From Gnetum montanum (lineage: Eukaryota; Streptophyta; Gnetopsida; Gnetales; Gnetaceae): DNA of 64,000 bases. Positions within the stretch are counted from its first letter, which is position 1, and each line of letters begins with the position of its first letter. Positions 57,801 to 63,267 of this stretch are shown here, in pieces. The position numbers and the translations under genes were made by a program. The stretch is from contig MNCI01037805.1 in the NCBI GenBank assembly GCA_015680685.1, positions 130,263 to 194,262 of the forward strand, in the 5' to 3' direction. The notes beneath the pieces were generated by a model, which did not search any database, was not told the origin of the DNA, and was given only the letters and a program-made list of their open reading frames with translations.

Positions 57801-59731
57801 ATAAGTTTAGGAAACCACGGATCAGCATTTACATTGCCCAAAGCGTTACATGATTGGCAGCAGCTTGCCCTTGGACTGCCTTTGGGCTTTGGAAAGAAAG
57901 GAAATTCTAGTTTTTGCAGAACCAAACGGCAACTATACTGTATTCATTGGCAGTAAAGAGGTTAAAAAGAGATGGTGACATGTAAGATGGCATTAAACAG
58001 CCTGAGATTTTGAAACAAGCATGATAAAAATTATAAGTTAAGGTTGGGAATGAGTTAGTACAACAAAGGTAATCAATGTGATAATAATCAGCTTTGATCT
58101 CATAAAATGAGGATCTGTCACTGTTTGAGCTGGTCCCAATAAGCCTTACCTCTCTCCATCAACAGCTTGTCAATCTGAACATGTGTTCCTGGAACAATCA
58201 CGAACTTGATTCCCAAGCCATGGAGCAGGGAGATATCCTGAAATCGATACATAACTGAGATCACTTGCAGATTTAGCTTTCATATTTATTTGCTAGAGTT
58301 ATACGTTGACCCAAATTAAAACGTTTATATTTAAGAATACCTAAAAAGTAATGCCACCATCCAAAAGCATCTTTTCTCAAGTCTTTTCTCCTCATGCTAA
58401 ATGTTAGTAATGAGATATTAAGATTGAAAATGCCATTGAGTAGCTTCGAATTGGATCATTGCTCAGAATTACAATTTTCTCACAGATTACGAACAGGCAA
58501 TGCCAAATAAATTTTGTAGAATTTCGTTTAGCATTTATTCACAATGATAAACTTGGGTCATTGTTTGGAGCATCTGACCGCTGCAATGCTACATTAAATA
58601 TTTAAATACCAGCCAACAAGAGGCATGTTGGAAAATTTTATCCATCTCAACGATTCAAAATAAGTGATGGTCAGCTCACTAGTTCAGTATGATCACGATG
58701 ATGATTCGGTGAATGGTTTGAAATTTTAAAGGGCCACTTCAATATCGTTACACTTCTATCTTAAATTCAGTTAACTTCTGATCCATGTCTTTCTGGAAAA
58801 TTTGCTAAAAATGAAAAGAAATCAACAAACAGATTTATGGTGAACTTCGAAGGAAAAGCAAATTGCAAAATAAGATTCCAAAAGCGCGTACAAACATGCG
58901 ACATAGTTAACTGTTTTCTTACTCGAAATTTCTTGGACGGTAAAACGCTCACCAACGATACGTGGAAGCAAACATCTTTAAAATTTCTTGGCAGAGAAAT
59001 TCAAGTTAGATGACGAAACAGACCTGAAGAATGCAATCAAGGTGAGGACTTGCCACAAGCTCACCGGATATCACCACAACAAACGTACTACCCCGATGCC
59101 CCTGTATGTAAGGCCATGCCTGCCTGAACCATCCTACGAACTGCTCCTGATCTTCCACTGGATCAGACACCCGAACCATTCGATCAGTTATTTGGGCATG
59201 AGATCGCACTAAACCTAAAACTCGAGAAGAATTTATCATAATTTTGCTTCTTCCTCCTATATGTTCAATAAAAAGCCTTGGAGTATTGATCCCCCTTTGT
59301 CCGAGCCCAATAGCAGCCCTCTGGAAGCCAACATGAAAGACTAAACGGTAAAAGATGCGAACAAGATAACAAGTAATGAACAAAGCGCAGAAACTGATTC
59401 TAAACGATGAAACAGCGAGAACAACGATCATATTTTTCACCAATCGACCAGGAATTCGGAGTTAAAATCACGTGTAAAAATCTTCATAAGAAATCCAAAC
59501 ATTGAAATAATTACTTTACAGACGCTCTAACGCAGCAACAATCACATTCCTTTAACCAAGCGAATAAGATGCATATGTTCGAACTTCAAATGGAAGGAAG
59601 GAAGGAAGGTTGTTCAAGCATACCGTCTGAATGCAGCCAAGATTACGATGACAGTATGCCATTGCCCAAGGAAACCGCGAGGACGTGTATGCTCTAGCAA
59701 AATCCACAGTTCCAGCAGCGGCGGCAGACAT
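24717..59731 (-). CDS. NAGS: N-acetylglutamate synthase, complete gene of 11 exons
   Basis: The enzyme transfers acetyl from acetyl-CoA to glutamate, the first step of arginine/ornithine synthesis; in plants it acts in plastids. Eleven exons with GT/AG borders join without a stop or frame break to 594 residues, close to my recollection of about 600 for Arabidopsis NAGS. Residues 1-90 are rich in Ser, Ala and Arg, like a transit peptide. Residues 91-410 form the amino-acid-kinase-like domain ([13 protein letters not shown] at 111-123, then [17 protein letters not shown]). Residues 440-594 form the GNAT domain, with the acetyl-CoA loop CRGHGKG at 523-529, TTRAADWFVRRGF at 552-564 and a RGSKYY end. 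The start is the first ATG after an in-frame upstream stop. Introns are 303, 786, 2244, 164, 1828, 195, 3873, 138, 19647 and 4052 bp, filled with transposon remains. Splicing was inferred by reading and not tested on transcripts. Confidence 0.93.
24883..24995. repeat. 55-bp tandem duplication in NAGS intron 10
   Basis: CATATTTCGTRGTTAATCAT and ACAAAAACAGAAATCCAAC occur in both copies (24883-24937 and 24938-24995), about 55 bp upstream of exon 11 in gene orientation. Confidence 0.85.
26705..26810 (+). repeat. tRNA-like SINE or tRNA relic in NAGS intron 10
   Basis: GGTGTAGCTCACTGGT matches a polymerase III A-box and CAAGTTCAACCC a B-box about 45 bases further on. No full cloverleaf forms by eye, so a SINE head is more likely than a functional tRNA. 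Confidence 0.5.
27306..27743 (-). pseudogene. L1-type LINE fragment (RT C-terminal region) in NAGS intron 10
   Basis: An open 145-codon frame matches the region after the RT domain of plant L1-like LINEs: [49 protein letters not shown] and [10 protein letters not shown]. The RT catalytic part and the tail are absent. It lies in the sense orientation of NAGS. Confidence 0.75.
28881..28953 (-). CDS. NAGS: NAGS exon 10
   Basis: Residues 534-558 (73 nt). The split Asp codon from exon 9 (G) is completed here, giving [20 protein letters not shown] then RAAD; acceptor TGTACAG, donor TTG|GTATGAG. Family match and exact phase identify it although 19.6 kb separates it from exon 9. Confidence 0.93.
28954..30991 (-). 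other. NAGS intron 9, 3' part
   Basis: Between exon 10 and the G2 insertion there are poly-A/T runs and no recognisable domain. The overlapping frames at 29807-30060 on both strands are low-complexity hydrophobic translations, not genes. Confidence 0.5.
30992..30996 (+). repeat. G2 target-site duplication, left copy
   Basis: CATGA, repeated at 39784-39788 directly after the 3' LTR. The left LTR then starts TCATGAAGC where the right one has TGATGAAGC. Confidence 0.7.
30997..31897 (+). repeat. G2 5' LTR
   Basis: Has a TATA box at 31111-31118 and ends CACTCACCA at 31897. It aligns along its length with 38776-39783, which is about 107 bp longer because of an expanded repeat upstream of its TATA box. 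Confidence 0.85.
31899..31916 (+). other. G2 primer-binding site, tRNA-Asp type
   Basis: TGGCGTTGTTGCCGAGGA, 15 of 18 positions equal to the canonical tRNA-Asp complement; the three differences are transitions. It is the best preserved of the four. Confidence 0.85.
32023..33135 (+). CDS. G2 gag, intact 370-codon ORF
   Basis: The protein begins [20 protein letters not shown]. Residues about 60-115 are basic and Ser-rich ([20 protein letters not shown], then a Ser run). Residues 205-355 are the capsid-like gag domain ([62 protein letters not shown]). In the family Gag forms the particle that packages the element RNA. The ORF stops at a TGA inside a longer ancestral frame: the same frame continues past it to about 33400. 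It is the only undamaged retrotransposon gene in the window. Confidence 0.85.
   Translation: MSSSHRTHNASYDENTHRRNDKFYTEKNWSEQPQARVSYAHFHLYYMHGLHSTSANNPRGDGVSPRTRRASRPRTSSKPRKDRSRDHGGRYRSHGDSPSSSSSSSSSMFSSNKDERRYKDKAPLWGLDEYRNQTQRQNQRHQSEHGQDHHYWTNRNRDSHHDMSDTNKPLLATRGLTHIRKAVQISQRYQRDNCIKRLDMDNIPIFRGDYNSNPQHHLQAFHDNCVLQNIERKWQKLKLFPRTLVDEAESWYRLLEPDSTHRWSTMLELFNEKYQTYARPSILRKQIQGWKQESHEPLDVALDSYYSLLHRCPDHDFSQKEQLFHVIDGLHNQTRETLGIYAQGQLYELKAHQIQRLTERMEKEETKLCK
33136..34230 (+). pseudogene. G2 gag C-terminal remnant
   Basis: After the TGA the frame continues as a helical, charged segment ([20 protein letters not shown], then [12 protein letters not shown]). From 33368 a second frame carries the acidic [10 protein letters not shown] motif and KKLPYSQGN, the counterparts of G1 2702-2923. 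A Pro/Ser/Thr/Tyr-rich stretch (33701-33991) follows. Stops and frame changes separate the pieces. Confidence 0.65.
34231..34506 (+). other. G2 pol-deletion junction
   Basis: 34360-34425 matches G1 4005-4060 (GCAATAGCCACTAAATCGGA, then ACACCTAGTGG). By 34507 the sequence corresponds to G1 7102. About 3 kb carrying RT, RNase H and integrase is therefore absent between about 34430 and 34500, and the protease segment is missing upstream. Confidence 0.65.
34507..34518 (+). other. G2 internal polypurine-tract-like site 1
   Basis: TAGTTGTGGGGG at the point equivalent to 7102-7113 in G1. Confidence 0.5.
34519..35438 (+). other. G2 post-pol region, first part
   Basis: A T-rich stretch (34555-34720), then a block at 35075-35245 shared with G1 7718-7860 (CTTTGCATGGTGTGGTTCCC, GGAAAGACATGTTACCCATG). 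No protein is recognised. Confidence 0.55.
35444..37546. mobile_element. Solo LTR of 2.1 kb nested in G2
   Basis: It starts TGTAATACCC and ends GGTTCGTTACA, so the ends form the short inverted repeat TGTAA/TTACA. It is flanked by the 5-bp direct repeat AGAAC at 35439-35443 and 37547-37551. Removing it rejoins G2 sequence in the order seen in G1 (around 8060). No gag or pol is inside, only AT-rich sequence, short frames and a TC microsatellite at 36611-36639. It belongs to a different family from G2. Confidence 0.8.
36611..36639. repeat. TC microsatellite with a one-base assembly gap
   Basis: A (TC)n run containing a single N at 36616; its length is probably unresolved. Confidence 0.9.
37552..38763 (+). 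other. G2 post-pol region, second part
   Basis: 37755-37825 matches G1 8255-8325 (TATGCAAGGGCA, ACTTGCATA). 38675-38760 matches G1 8910-8998 (TTAGTCAATAATCCCATA, TGAGGACGAGTTTTTAGTC). A second PPT-like TAGTCATGGGGG lies at 38032-38043. There is no recognisable gene. Confidence 0.6.
38764..38775 (+). other. G2 3' polypurine tract
   Basis: AGTCATAGGGTA directly before the LTR start TGATGAAGC. Confidence 0.6.
38776..39783 (+). repeat. G2 3' LTR
   Basis: Ends CGCTCATAA at 39783, followed by the CATGA target-site copy. It has a TATA box at 38999-39006. About 38830-38990 contains CpG-rich degenerate repeats of a GTCGATGCA-like motif that are fewer in the 5' LTR. Confidence 0.85.
39789..41680 (-). 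other. NAGS intron 9, unassigned stretch
   Basis: A purine-rich, AT-rich sequence with many short A/G runs. No domain, LTR end or RNA gene could be supported. Confidence 0.4.
41681..42130 (-). pseudogene. Copia-type gag fragment in NAGS intron 9
   Basis: The frame at 41681-41947, extended upstream, reads [48 protein letters not shown] and [20 protein letters not shown]. It matches the N-terminal gag (UBN2-type) region of plant Copia elements, including the KEVWDSL motif. No protease, integrase, RT or LTR was found nearby. It lies in the sense orientation of NAGS. Confidence 0.65.
42131..43349. other. NAGS intron 9, AT-rich unassigned stretch
   Basis: Very AT-rich; nothing recognised. Confidence 0.4.
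43350..44460 (+). pseudogene. 5'-truncated LINE: post-RT region and terminal zinc knuckle
   Basis: The frames give [20 protein letters not shown] and [20 protein letters not shown], then a [11 protein letters not shown] block (43445-43726). These match the post-RT segment of LINEs, where FKYLG and LLYG motifs are typical. Further on are a TPY-type block and, at 44146-44340, [19 protein letters not shown], a Cys/His knuckle like that ending many LINE ORF2 proteins. The RT domain is missing and stops are frequent. It is antisense to NAGS. Confidence 0.65.
44209..44292 (+). repeat. 42-bp in-frame tandem duplication in the LINE zinc knuckle
   Basis: 44209-44250 and 44251-44292 are near-copies. 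Translated, [14 protein letters not shown] is followed by [14 protein letters not shown], doubling the Glu-Asp-Glu/Lys-Leu-His...Cys half of the knuckle without a frame change. Confidence 0.85.
44461..45234. other. NAGS intron 9, low-information stretch
   Basis: AC-rich imperfect repeats (CACAAAGGCA, ATGCAATAGC) around 45000-45130. No gene is recognised. Confidence 0.4.
45235..47028 (-). pseudogene. GC-rich L1-type LINE with a polyglutamine leader
   Basis: Read on the minus strand from 47028: a hydrophobic start, then from 46871 [14 protein letters not shown] and about 70 residues of Gln/Glu repeats, followed by [14 protein letters not shown]. After the assembly gap come a Pro-rich stretch and [10 protein letters not shown] (near 45715), the metal-site motif of LINE endonucleases. 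Further on are [19 protein letters not shown] and [12 protein letters not shown], the linker before RT, and [20 protein letters not shown] (45275-45335), the start of RT. RT itself is missing, and much of the endonuclease is deleted or lies in the gap. The segment is much richer in G+C than its surroundings. It is in the NAGS sense orientation. Confidence 0.75.
45872..46446. other. Assembly gap of 575 N, with an adjacent G-homopolymer
   Basis: The left edge (45820-45871) is almost all G on the plus strand, which is likely low-quality sequence. Open frames running through the N are artefacts. The missing piece probably holds most of the LINE endonuclease domain. Confidence 0.9.
47029..47299. 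other. NAGS intron 9, short unassigned stretch
   Basis: AT-rich. GTGGGTTTGAGCCTAGG at about 47199 resembles a polymerase III B-box, so a decayed SINE is possible. Confidence 0.3.
47300..47500 (-). repeat. tRNA-derived SINE, family A, copy 4
   Basis: The minus strand reads GAGGTGTAAGAGTCTTGGCT, then AGGTTTGAATCTAG (B-box-like), CATTGAGTTATGG and a tail with AAAAGGAATTCTAAAACTAG. The tail is shared with the copy at 49905-50100, which establishes the family. Confidence 0.65.
47505..47885 (+). pseudogene. RTE-type LINE 3' end, copy 1 (NAGS intron 9)
   Basis: Encodes, with stops, [20 protein letters not shown], a WFRHVHR block, [12 protein letters not shown] and YKDLALH. This corresponds to the well-known C-terminal end of plant RTE LINEs (EMRMLRWM..TR.D, RWFGHVQRR, RGRP..TW). 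It ends CCCCATTTTGTTGAGACAAG followed by a short GATGGTGATGG tail. About 75-80 percent like 56391-56815 by eye. Antisense to NAGS. Confidence 0.75.
47886..48600 (-). other. NAGS intron 9, 5' end
   Basis: Sequence between the RTE fragment and exon 9; no exon of the gene and no recognisable domain. Confidence 0.5.
48601..48760 (-). CDS. NAGS: NAGS exon 9
   Basis: Residues 481-534 (160 nt, ends in phase 1; acceptor TTCCAG, donor CTGG|GTATG). It carries the acetyl-CoA pyrophosphate loop CRGHGKG (523-529) and [14 protein letters not shown] before it. The donor opens the 19.6-kb intron 9. Confidence 0.95.
48899..49010 (-). CDS. NAGS: NAGS exon 8
   Basis: Residues 443-480 (112 nt, ends in phase 0; acceptor GTACAG, donor CAG|GTGTTT). 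[20 protein letters not shown] begins the GNAT domain. Confidence 0.95.
49905..50100 (+). repeat. tRNA-derived SINE, family A, copy 5 (NAGS intron 7)
   Basis: TTGTTAATTTACTGGTAAGA (A-box region), CACAGGTTTGATTCCAAT (B-box), CACTGAGTTATG and a tail AAAAGGAATTCTGAAACTAG shared with the copy at 47300-47500. Antisense to NAGS. Confidence 0.65.
50019..50277 (+). repeat. Tandem duplication of the SINE tail, about 125 bp
   Basis: 50019-50143 and 50144-50277 share TCTGAAACTRKTCCAAC, CTTTGTGATTATTTCTACAA and CACTGTCCTARTTAGG. Confidence 0.8.
52884..52981 (-). CDS. NAGS: NAGS exon 7
   Basis: Residues 411-443 (98 nt, ends in phase 2; acceptor TTTCAG, donor AAG|GTCTGT). [20 protein letters not shown] then [12 protein letters not shown]: the end of the kinase-like domain and the linker. 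Confidence 0.95.
53177..53552 (-). CDS. NAGS: NAGS exon 6
   Basis: Residues 285-410 (376 nt, ends in phase 0; acceptor TATACAG, donor AGG|GTAGAA). It begins with [20 protein letters not shown] then IDG, continues through [12 protein letters not shown], has a Gly/Ser-rich variable middle (about 340-380), and ends [10 protein letters not shown]. It completes the kinase-like domain. Confidence 0.95.
53553..55380 (-). other. NAGS intron 5
   Basis: 1,828 bp of AT-rich intron. The 94-codon frame at 54482-54766 on the other strand matches no family I recognise. Confidence 0.5.
55381..55532 (-). CDS. NAGS: NAGS exon 5
   Basis: Residues 235-285 (152 nt, ends in phase 2; acceptor ACCAG, donor AA|GTACGT). 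Encodes [40 protein letters not shown] and GEVLNC, a hallmark segment of plant NAGS. Confidence 0.95.
55697..55905 (-). CDS. NAGS: NAGS exon 4
   Basis: Residues 165-234 (209 nt). Contains [20 protein letters not shown] and [10 protein letters not shown], ending at NFLAAK in phase 0 (acceptor CTGTAG, donor AAG|GTAGTG). Confidence 0.95.
55906..58149 (-). other. NAGS intron 3
   Basis: 2,244 bp; holds the RTE LINE end at 56391-56815. The rest, including the frames at 56967 and 57635-57956, is unassigned. Confidence 0.6.
56391..56815 (+). pseudogene. RTE-type LINE 3' end, copy 2 (NAGS intron 3)
   Basis: Two overlapping frames give [20 protein letters not shown] and [15 protein letters not shown], then [20 protein letters not shown], the C-terminal signature of plant RTE LINEs. 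After the stop at 56758 come CCCCATTTTGTTGGGACAAG and an (ATG/ATA)n-like microsatellite tail to 56815, the usual RTE 3' end. Antisense to NAGS. Confidence 0.8.
58150..58237 (-). CDS. NAGS: NAGS exon 3
   Basis: Residues 136-165 (88 nt, ends in phase 1; acceptor TTTCAG, donor GAG|GTAAGG). Encodes [20 protein letters not shown] then QIDKLLMER, the second strand-helix unit of the kinase-like fold. Confidence 0.95.
59024..59320 (-). CDS. NAGS: NAGS exon 2
   Basis: Residues 37-135 (297 nt, phase 0 to 0; acceptor TTCCAG, donor CAG|GTCTG). It holds the rest of the leader and the start of the kinase-like fold: [20 protein letters not shown] and [13 protein letters not shown], strongly conserved in plant NAGS. 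Confidence 0.95.
59624..59731 (-). CDS. NAGS: NAGS exon 1
   Basis: Residues 1-36 (108 nt, ends in phase 0; donor ACG|GTATGC). [20 protein letters not shown] begins a basic, Ser/Ala-rich leader with few acidic residues, as in plastid or mitochondrial targeting peptides. A TGA lies in frame upstream. Confidence 0.85.
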
Positions 59732-60409
59732 GGCAGCTGATATTCTTCTCAAAAATTTTCGAATAGGTAGTCAACAACACCAAAATTTGCAGCAATGTTA
59801 CGAATACGAGGGTTTCATTTGGAAAAGCCCCTCCAAAACCCCAAGCACCACAGCGCAACAAACAGAGAACTCAATCGACATTGGAATCCGTTGGAGCAAG
59901 GAAGAAGCTGCATCAATGTATACATATACCAGAAAGAGAATCAAAGGGAGAATGACAGAAATAACAAGTTGATATTTTAAAAAGTAAAAGGCAGCAAAAT
60001 TATATGCTTTCCCCGCTAAAAAAAGCCAAAAAGAAATTATGCTCTGCTACTGTGCTTGCGACTGCTTTTATGTTCCGGAATTGAATTAATTTAATAGATC
60101 AAAGAATACGCACAAAGAAAATAAAAAACAAAACAAAGACCTTTAGCCTTTGGCTGGTCACAGAGACGGTTTGCTATGGTATTATCACTATTATTCTGTT
60201 TTGTTTTTGCTCTGATTGAAGCGGCCACTGGCACTGGTCGTGAACAACAGAACAAAACAAAAGCAAAAAAACAGTGAAAGCGACGGCCACGGCGACGAAT
60301 GGACGCCGCAAGCTCTAGTACTTTCTTCACGTTTTTGGATCTCACTGTGCAACTGCCTGCTTATTATTGATGAATGAATGTTGACAGGTCAATCGATCGA
60401 TGGATGTAT
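59732..60409 (-). promoter_or_regulatory. NAGS upstream region
   Basis: The 5' UTR and promoter should lie here on the minus strand. An in-frame TGA stands about 40 bp before the ATG. I could not place a TATA box or start site with confidence. Confidence 0.35.
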
Positions 60410-60586
60410 CTAATCCAATTCCAACGCAGTAGCAAACTTGTGAACGCAATTCGCTCCGTATTCCCACGATCTCATCTCATCCGTGATGTCAATCCAGATT
60501 TCTGGTGTTGCTCCCCTCTTTCCAACCGTCGTTTTGTGAAAGGGATCAAAAGCATACGTGCAAATCTCTTCTGCATGTCCAGCCAT
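60410..60586 (-). other. Unassigned 58-codon ORF upstream of NAGS
   Basis: The frame reads MAGHAEEICTYAFDPFHKTT, then GKRGATPEIWIDITDEMRSW and ends at TAG. Its composition looks more protein-like than neighbouring frames, and it shares the NAGS strand about 680 bp upstream. No family is recognised; it could be an exon of another gene, a short gene or chance. Confidence 0.25.
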
Positions 60587-60771
60587 CGTTCTGTGCACCA
60601 AATGCATACGTCAAGATCCCTTAGATCAAGGGAAAAATTATTGCTACAGTATTAGTTATTAATTCGACTATTTCAGAAACATTCTTGCTTGCGAGAGGGA
60701 CTGTGAATTAGCTTTATAACTAACTTACAGCACTTTACAAGTGAGCTTTAAAATCTACGGCATAATCTTTT

Positions 60772-60820
60772 CTTCTCGGCAGAAATACTAACTTCTCGGC
60801 AGAAATACTAACTTTTCGGC
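60772..60820. repeat. 20-bp tandem repeat, 2.4 copies
   Basis: CTTCTCGGCAGAAATACTAA at 60772-60791 and 60792-60811, identical, then a partial third copy. Confidence 0.95.
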
Positions 60821-61058
60821 CGTGAAAGAACATTAACAAGATTGTATGGTTCAGCACATTAATGGAGACAATAAATTCAAATTGCATGATGTCCACAACC
60901 TAAAAAAATAGAGTTGAGCAATGTAGTTGATTGGTTAACTTACACAGCCGTGTATGTAAAGCTGTGGGTTCCCAAGTAACAATGACGTGATTAGGGTCAT
61001 CACTCAAAGGCTCATTGCCTATTTCTCTAAGTCCTAAGAGTGCAAACAAACATGTGAA

Positions 61059-61130
61059 AGCCTAACTTCTTTTTAACTAGCTTAACTCTTTTTCAGCCTA
61101 ACTTCTTTTTAACTAGCTTAACTCTTTTTC
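61059..61130. repeat. 36-bp perfect tandem duplication
   Basis: 61059-61094 and 61095-61130 are identical (AGCCTAACTTCTTTTTAACT...). The stretch around it (60821-61490) is AT-rich and otherwise unassigned, apart from a weak tRNA-like TAGTTGATTGGTTAAC at about 60923. Confidence 0.95.
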
Positions 61131-61495
61131 AAGTGGTTATGCTTGAACCCAAGCCTTAAACTTTGATAAATGAAAGCTTTACTATTCCAAATAACAATAG
61201 TAATTTAAACTAGGATGAAGAAAAAGGCAAAAAAGTAGACTATTCTGAATAAAAGTGGTAATTCAGGGAAGGTCAATGGATAAGCAAAAGCCAATGTTGG
61301 GTGAATCTATGGATGTTGAATTAGTATAGATGCTTAATCTATAAAATATTCAAAGAAAATAGCATGTATTTCTTATTTTTATTACTTTTACCCATGGGAT
61401 ACAACATATTATGCAAAGAAAGATTTATAAAAAAAATAACACCATTTTCAATATTTAAGACAAGATATAGCAATTTTTAAATTAAAAGGTAAAGC

Positions 61496-61770
61496 TTACA
61501 TATATAGTGACTTTAATGCAATGATTGATTCTAAGCAAATGGATATTTTAGAATGGCAAAATAATCAAGGATAGCTAGATAGGCAAAATTGTGATCAAAT
61601 TACAACTATAACAAATCAAGCAAGAAAACACATATTAGAATAGGGACAAGGCATTGATCTTATCATTTTGAATGGGATTCAAAAATTTCCATTAAGCTTA
61701 AGATTTGCTTTTGGAAAAAAAAAAGGAAGATGTTCATATATTGATTTACTACAAACCAACCCCTCTTCTC
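61496..61770 (+). pseudogene. Endonuclease-domain fragment of a non-LTR retrotransposon
   Basis: One frame reads YIYSDFNAMIDSKQMDILEW, then LIILNGIQKFP and KKKGRCSYID, matching the order GDFNA...LxxLNG...G-S-xID of the exonuclease-endonuclease-phosphatase domain. The Gly of GDFN is Ser and two stops interrupt it. No RT follows. Confidence 0.5.
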
Positions 61771-61914
61771 AAAATGTGCTAGGAATTATGGACTCCATTT
61801 TCTCCAATTTTCTATTAAAAGAATGTCTTCTAACTATGAGCAATGTTAGAAAATAAGAAAGCGTAGAATCTTTCTAGCAAGAGGTACAAAATTTGTTGAA
61901 ATCAAAAAACTTGC

Positions 61915-62065
61915 ACTCAAGGTTGTAAGGTAAGTGGTTAGGATACTTACCTCTTAGTTGGAAGATTATGGGGTTCAGTTCTTACCTTTGCTTTTAGTAT
62001 GGTAACAGTAAAGTAATTTTGTGGTGGGACCCTTTTCATTCGTGGGTCATATCCATCCACAAATG
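61915..62065 (+). repeat. SINE-like unit, family B
   Basis: GGTAAGTGGTTAGGATAC resembles an A-box region and GGGGTTCAGTTCT a B-box. No second copy is seen in the window. Confidence 0.35.
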
Positions 62066-62271
62066 ACACCAAAATAATATGACATAAAATGATAAAGTAA
62101 TATCTACAAAATTTTTGGAAACATTTTAGAAATAAAATTTCTTGAAGCAATGATAATTTGTTTGTAGAGATAAAAGGGTTATTCAAAAACTTATTCTATC
62201 ACTAGAAAAATACCGTAACAAGTTGCATGTTCCAAGATATTTTTCAACTTACATATTGATAAGATATTTTT

Positions 62272-63150
62272 TGTCAACCACAATATTGGGTATTCAATAT
62301 TGAAGCTATGATATCATGTACTCGATATCAAAGCACAAGCTACAACATTGGATATCTAATATCGTGGGACACATGCCTACCTATAAATATGACATTTAGG
62401 CACATAGTCCACAACACAATTTCATCCACCCTTACCAAAATTCTTTCAATTTGTTTTTGTGAGTTAGTCTTAAGTACTTAGAAGTGTGAATGCTTGGAGT
62501 GTAGTGTGAACTAGTGAATGACATCTTTATTCAAGCATTTTGTACTTGGGCACAAGTGTGACCAGAAATAAAGATCGAGCTATTTCCCACTATTGCAGCA
62601 TTCTCCTAGATTTACTATTTACACTTAGAATAATTTTCTTACTATTTCCTAGTTGAATGATCTACTTTTCTAAAAAACTTTACTTTTACATGTTCATATT
62701 AAGTGGAATGAGTATGACTAATCTTAAGCACTTAAGTGTAATTGCTTGGTAACCCATTAATGCTATCACTTGGTACACCTAGTAGTACTATACTTGGTAT
62801 CCCAATGGTAGTTGCATGAAGCCCAAGGTGTGTACAAAAGATTAGGAAAGAATACTCATCACACTAGGCTAGACTAGATTTGTTATTCGTTTTACTTAGT
62901 TTAGAAACTACTTTCATTCACATCATGTTTACTAGGAGTAAGATGGCCTATAGAACATCAGTTATCACATACCTCACATTGAGTTAAACCATATCCATAG
63001 ATTTTACTAACCCACGTGGGAAGACAACTATCCTGAACTTTAACCAATTAGTAGCATATCCAGATTACCTCATCCATGAATTATGATCTAGTCATGTGTG
63101 AACACTCGTGACTTGTATGGTTGGGTGTTGGATTACTCCACTACTCATCA
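62272..63150 (+). repeat. G5 5' LTR
   Basis: Starts TGTCAACCACAATATTGGG, has GATATC palindromes, a TATA box at 62382-62389, and ends CACTACTCATCA. Confidence 0.8.
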
Positions 63151-63151
63151 T

Positions 63152-63169
63152 TGACATCATTGTCGAGGA
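63152..63169 (+). other. G5 primer-binding site, tRNA-Asp type
   Basis: TGACATCATTGTCGAGGA, 12 of 18 positions equal to the canonical complement; all six differences are transitions. Confidence 0.7.
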
Positions 63170-63267
63170 CTTATCAATGTATGCTGAGTGATTGATTATA
63201 AAAAGTTCATTGTACTCGAAACACAAAGTTAAAATTCACAACTCTAACTAAGCACACTTAAAACAAA

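Noticed and set aside
57635-57956. Overlapping ORFs of 96 and 69 codons in NAGS intron 3
   Set aside because: Opposite-strand shadows of each other; neither is needed for the NAGS frame.
59729-59752. Upstream TTG start for NAGS at 59752
   Set aside because: Nuclear plant genes start at ATG. The first in-frame ATG after the upstream TGA is at 59731.
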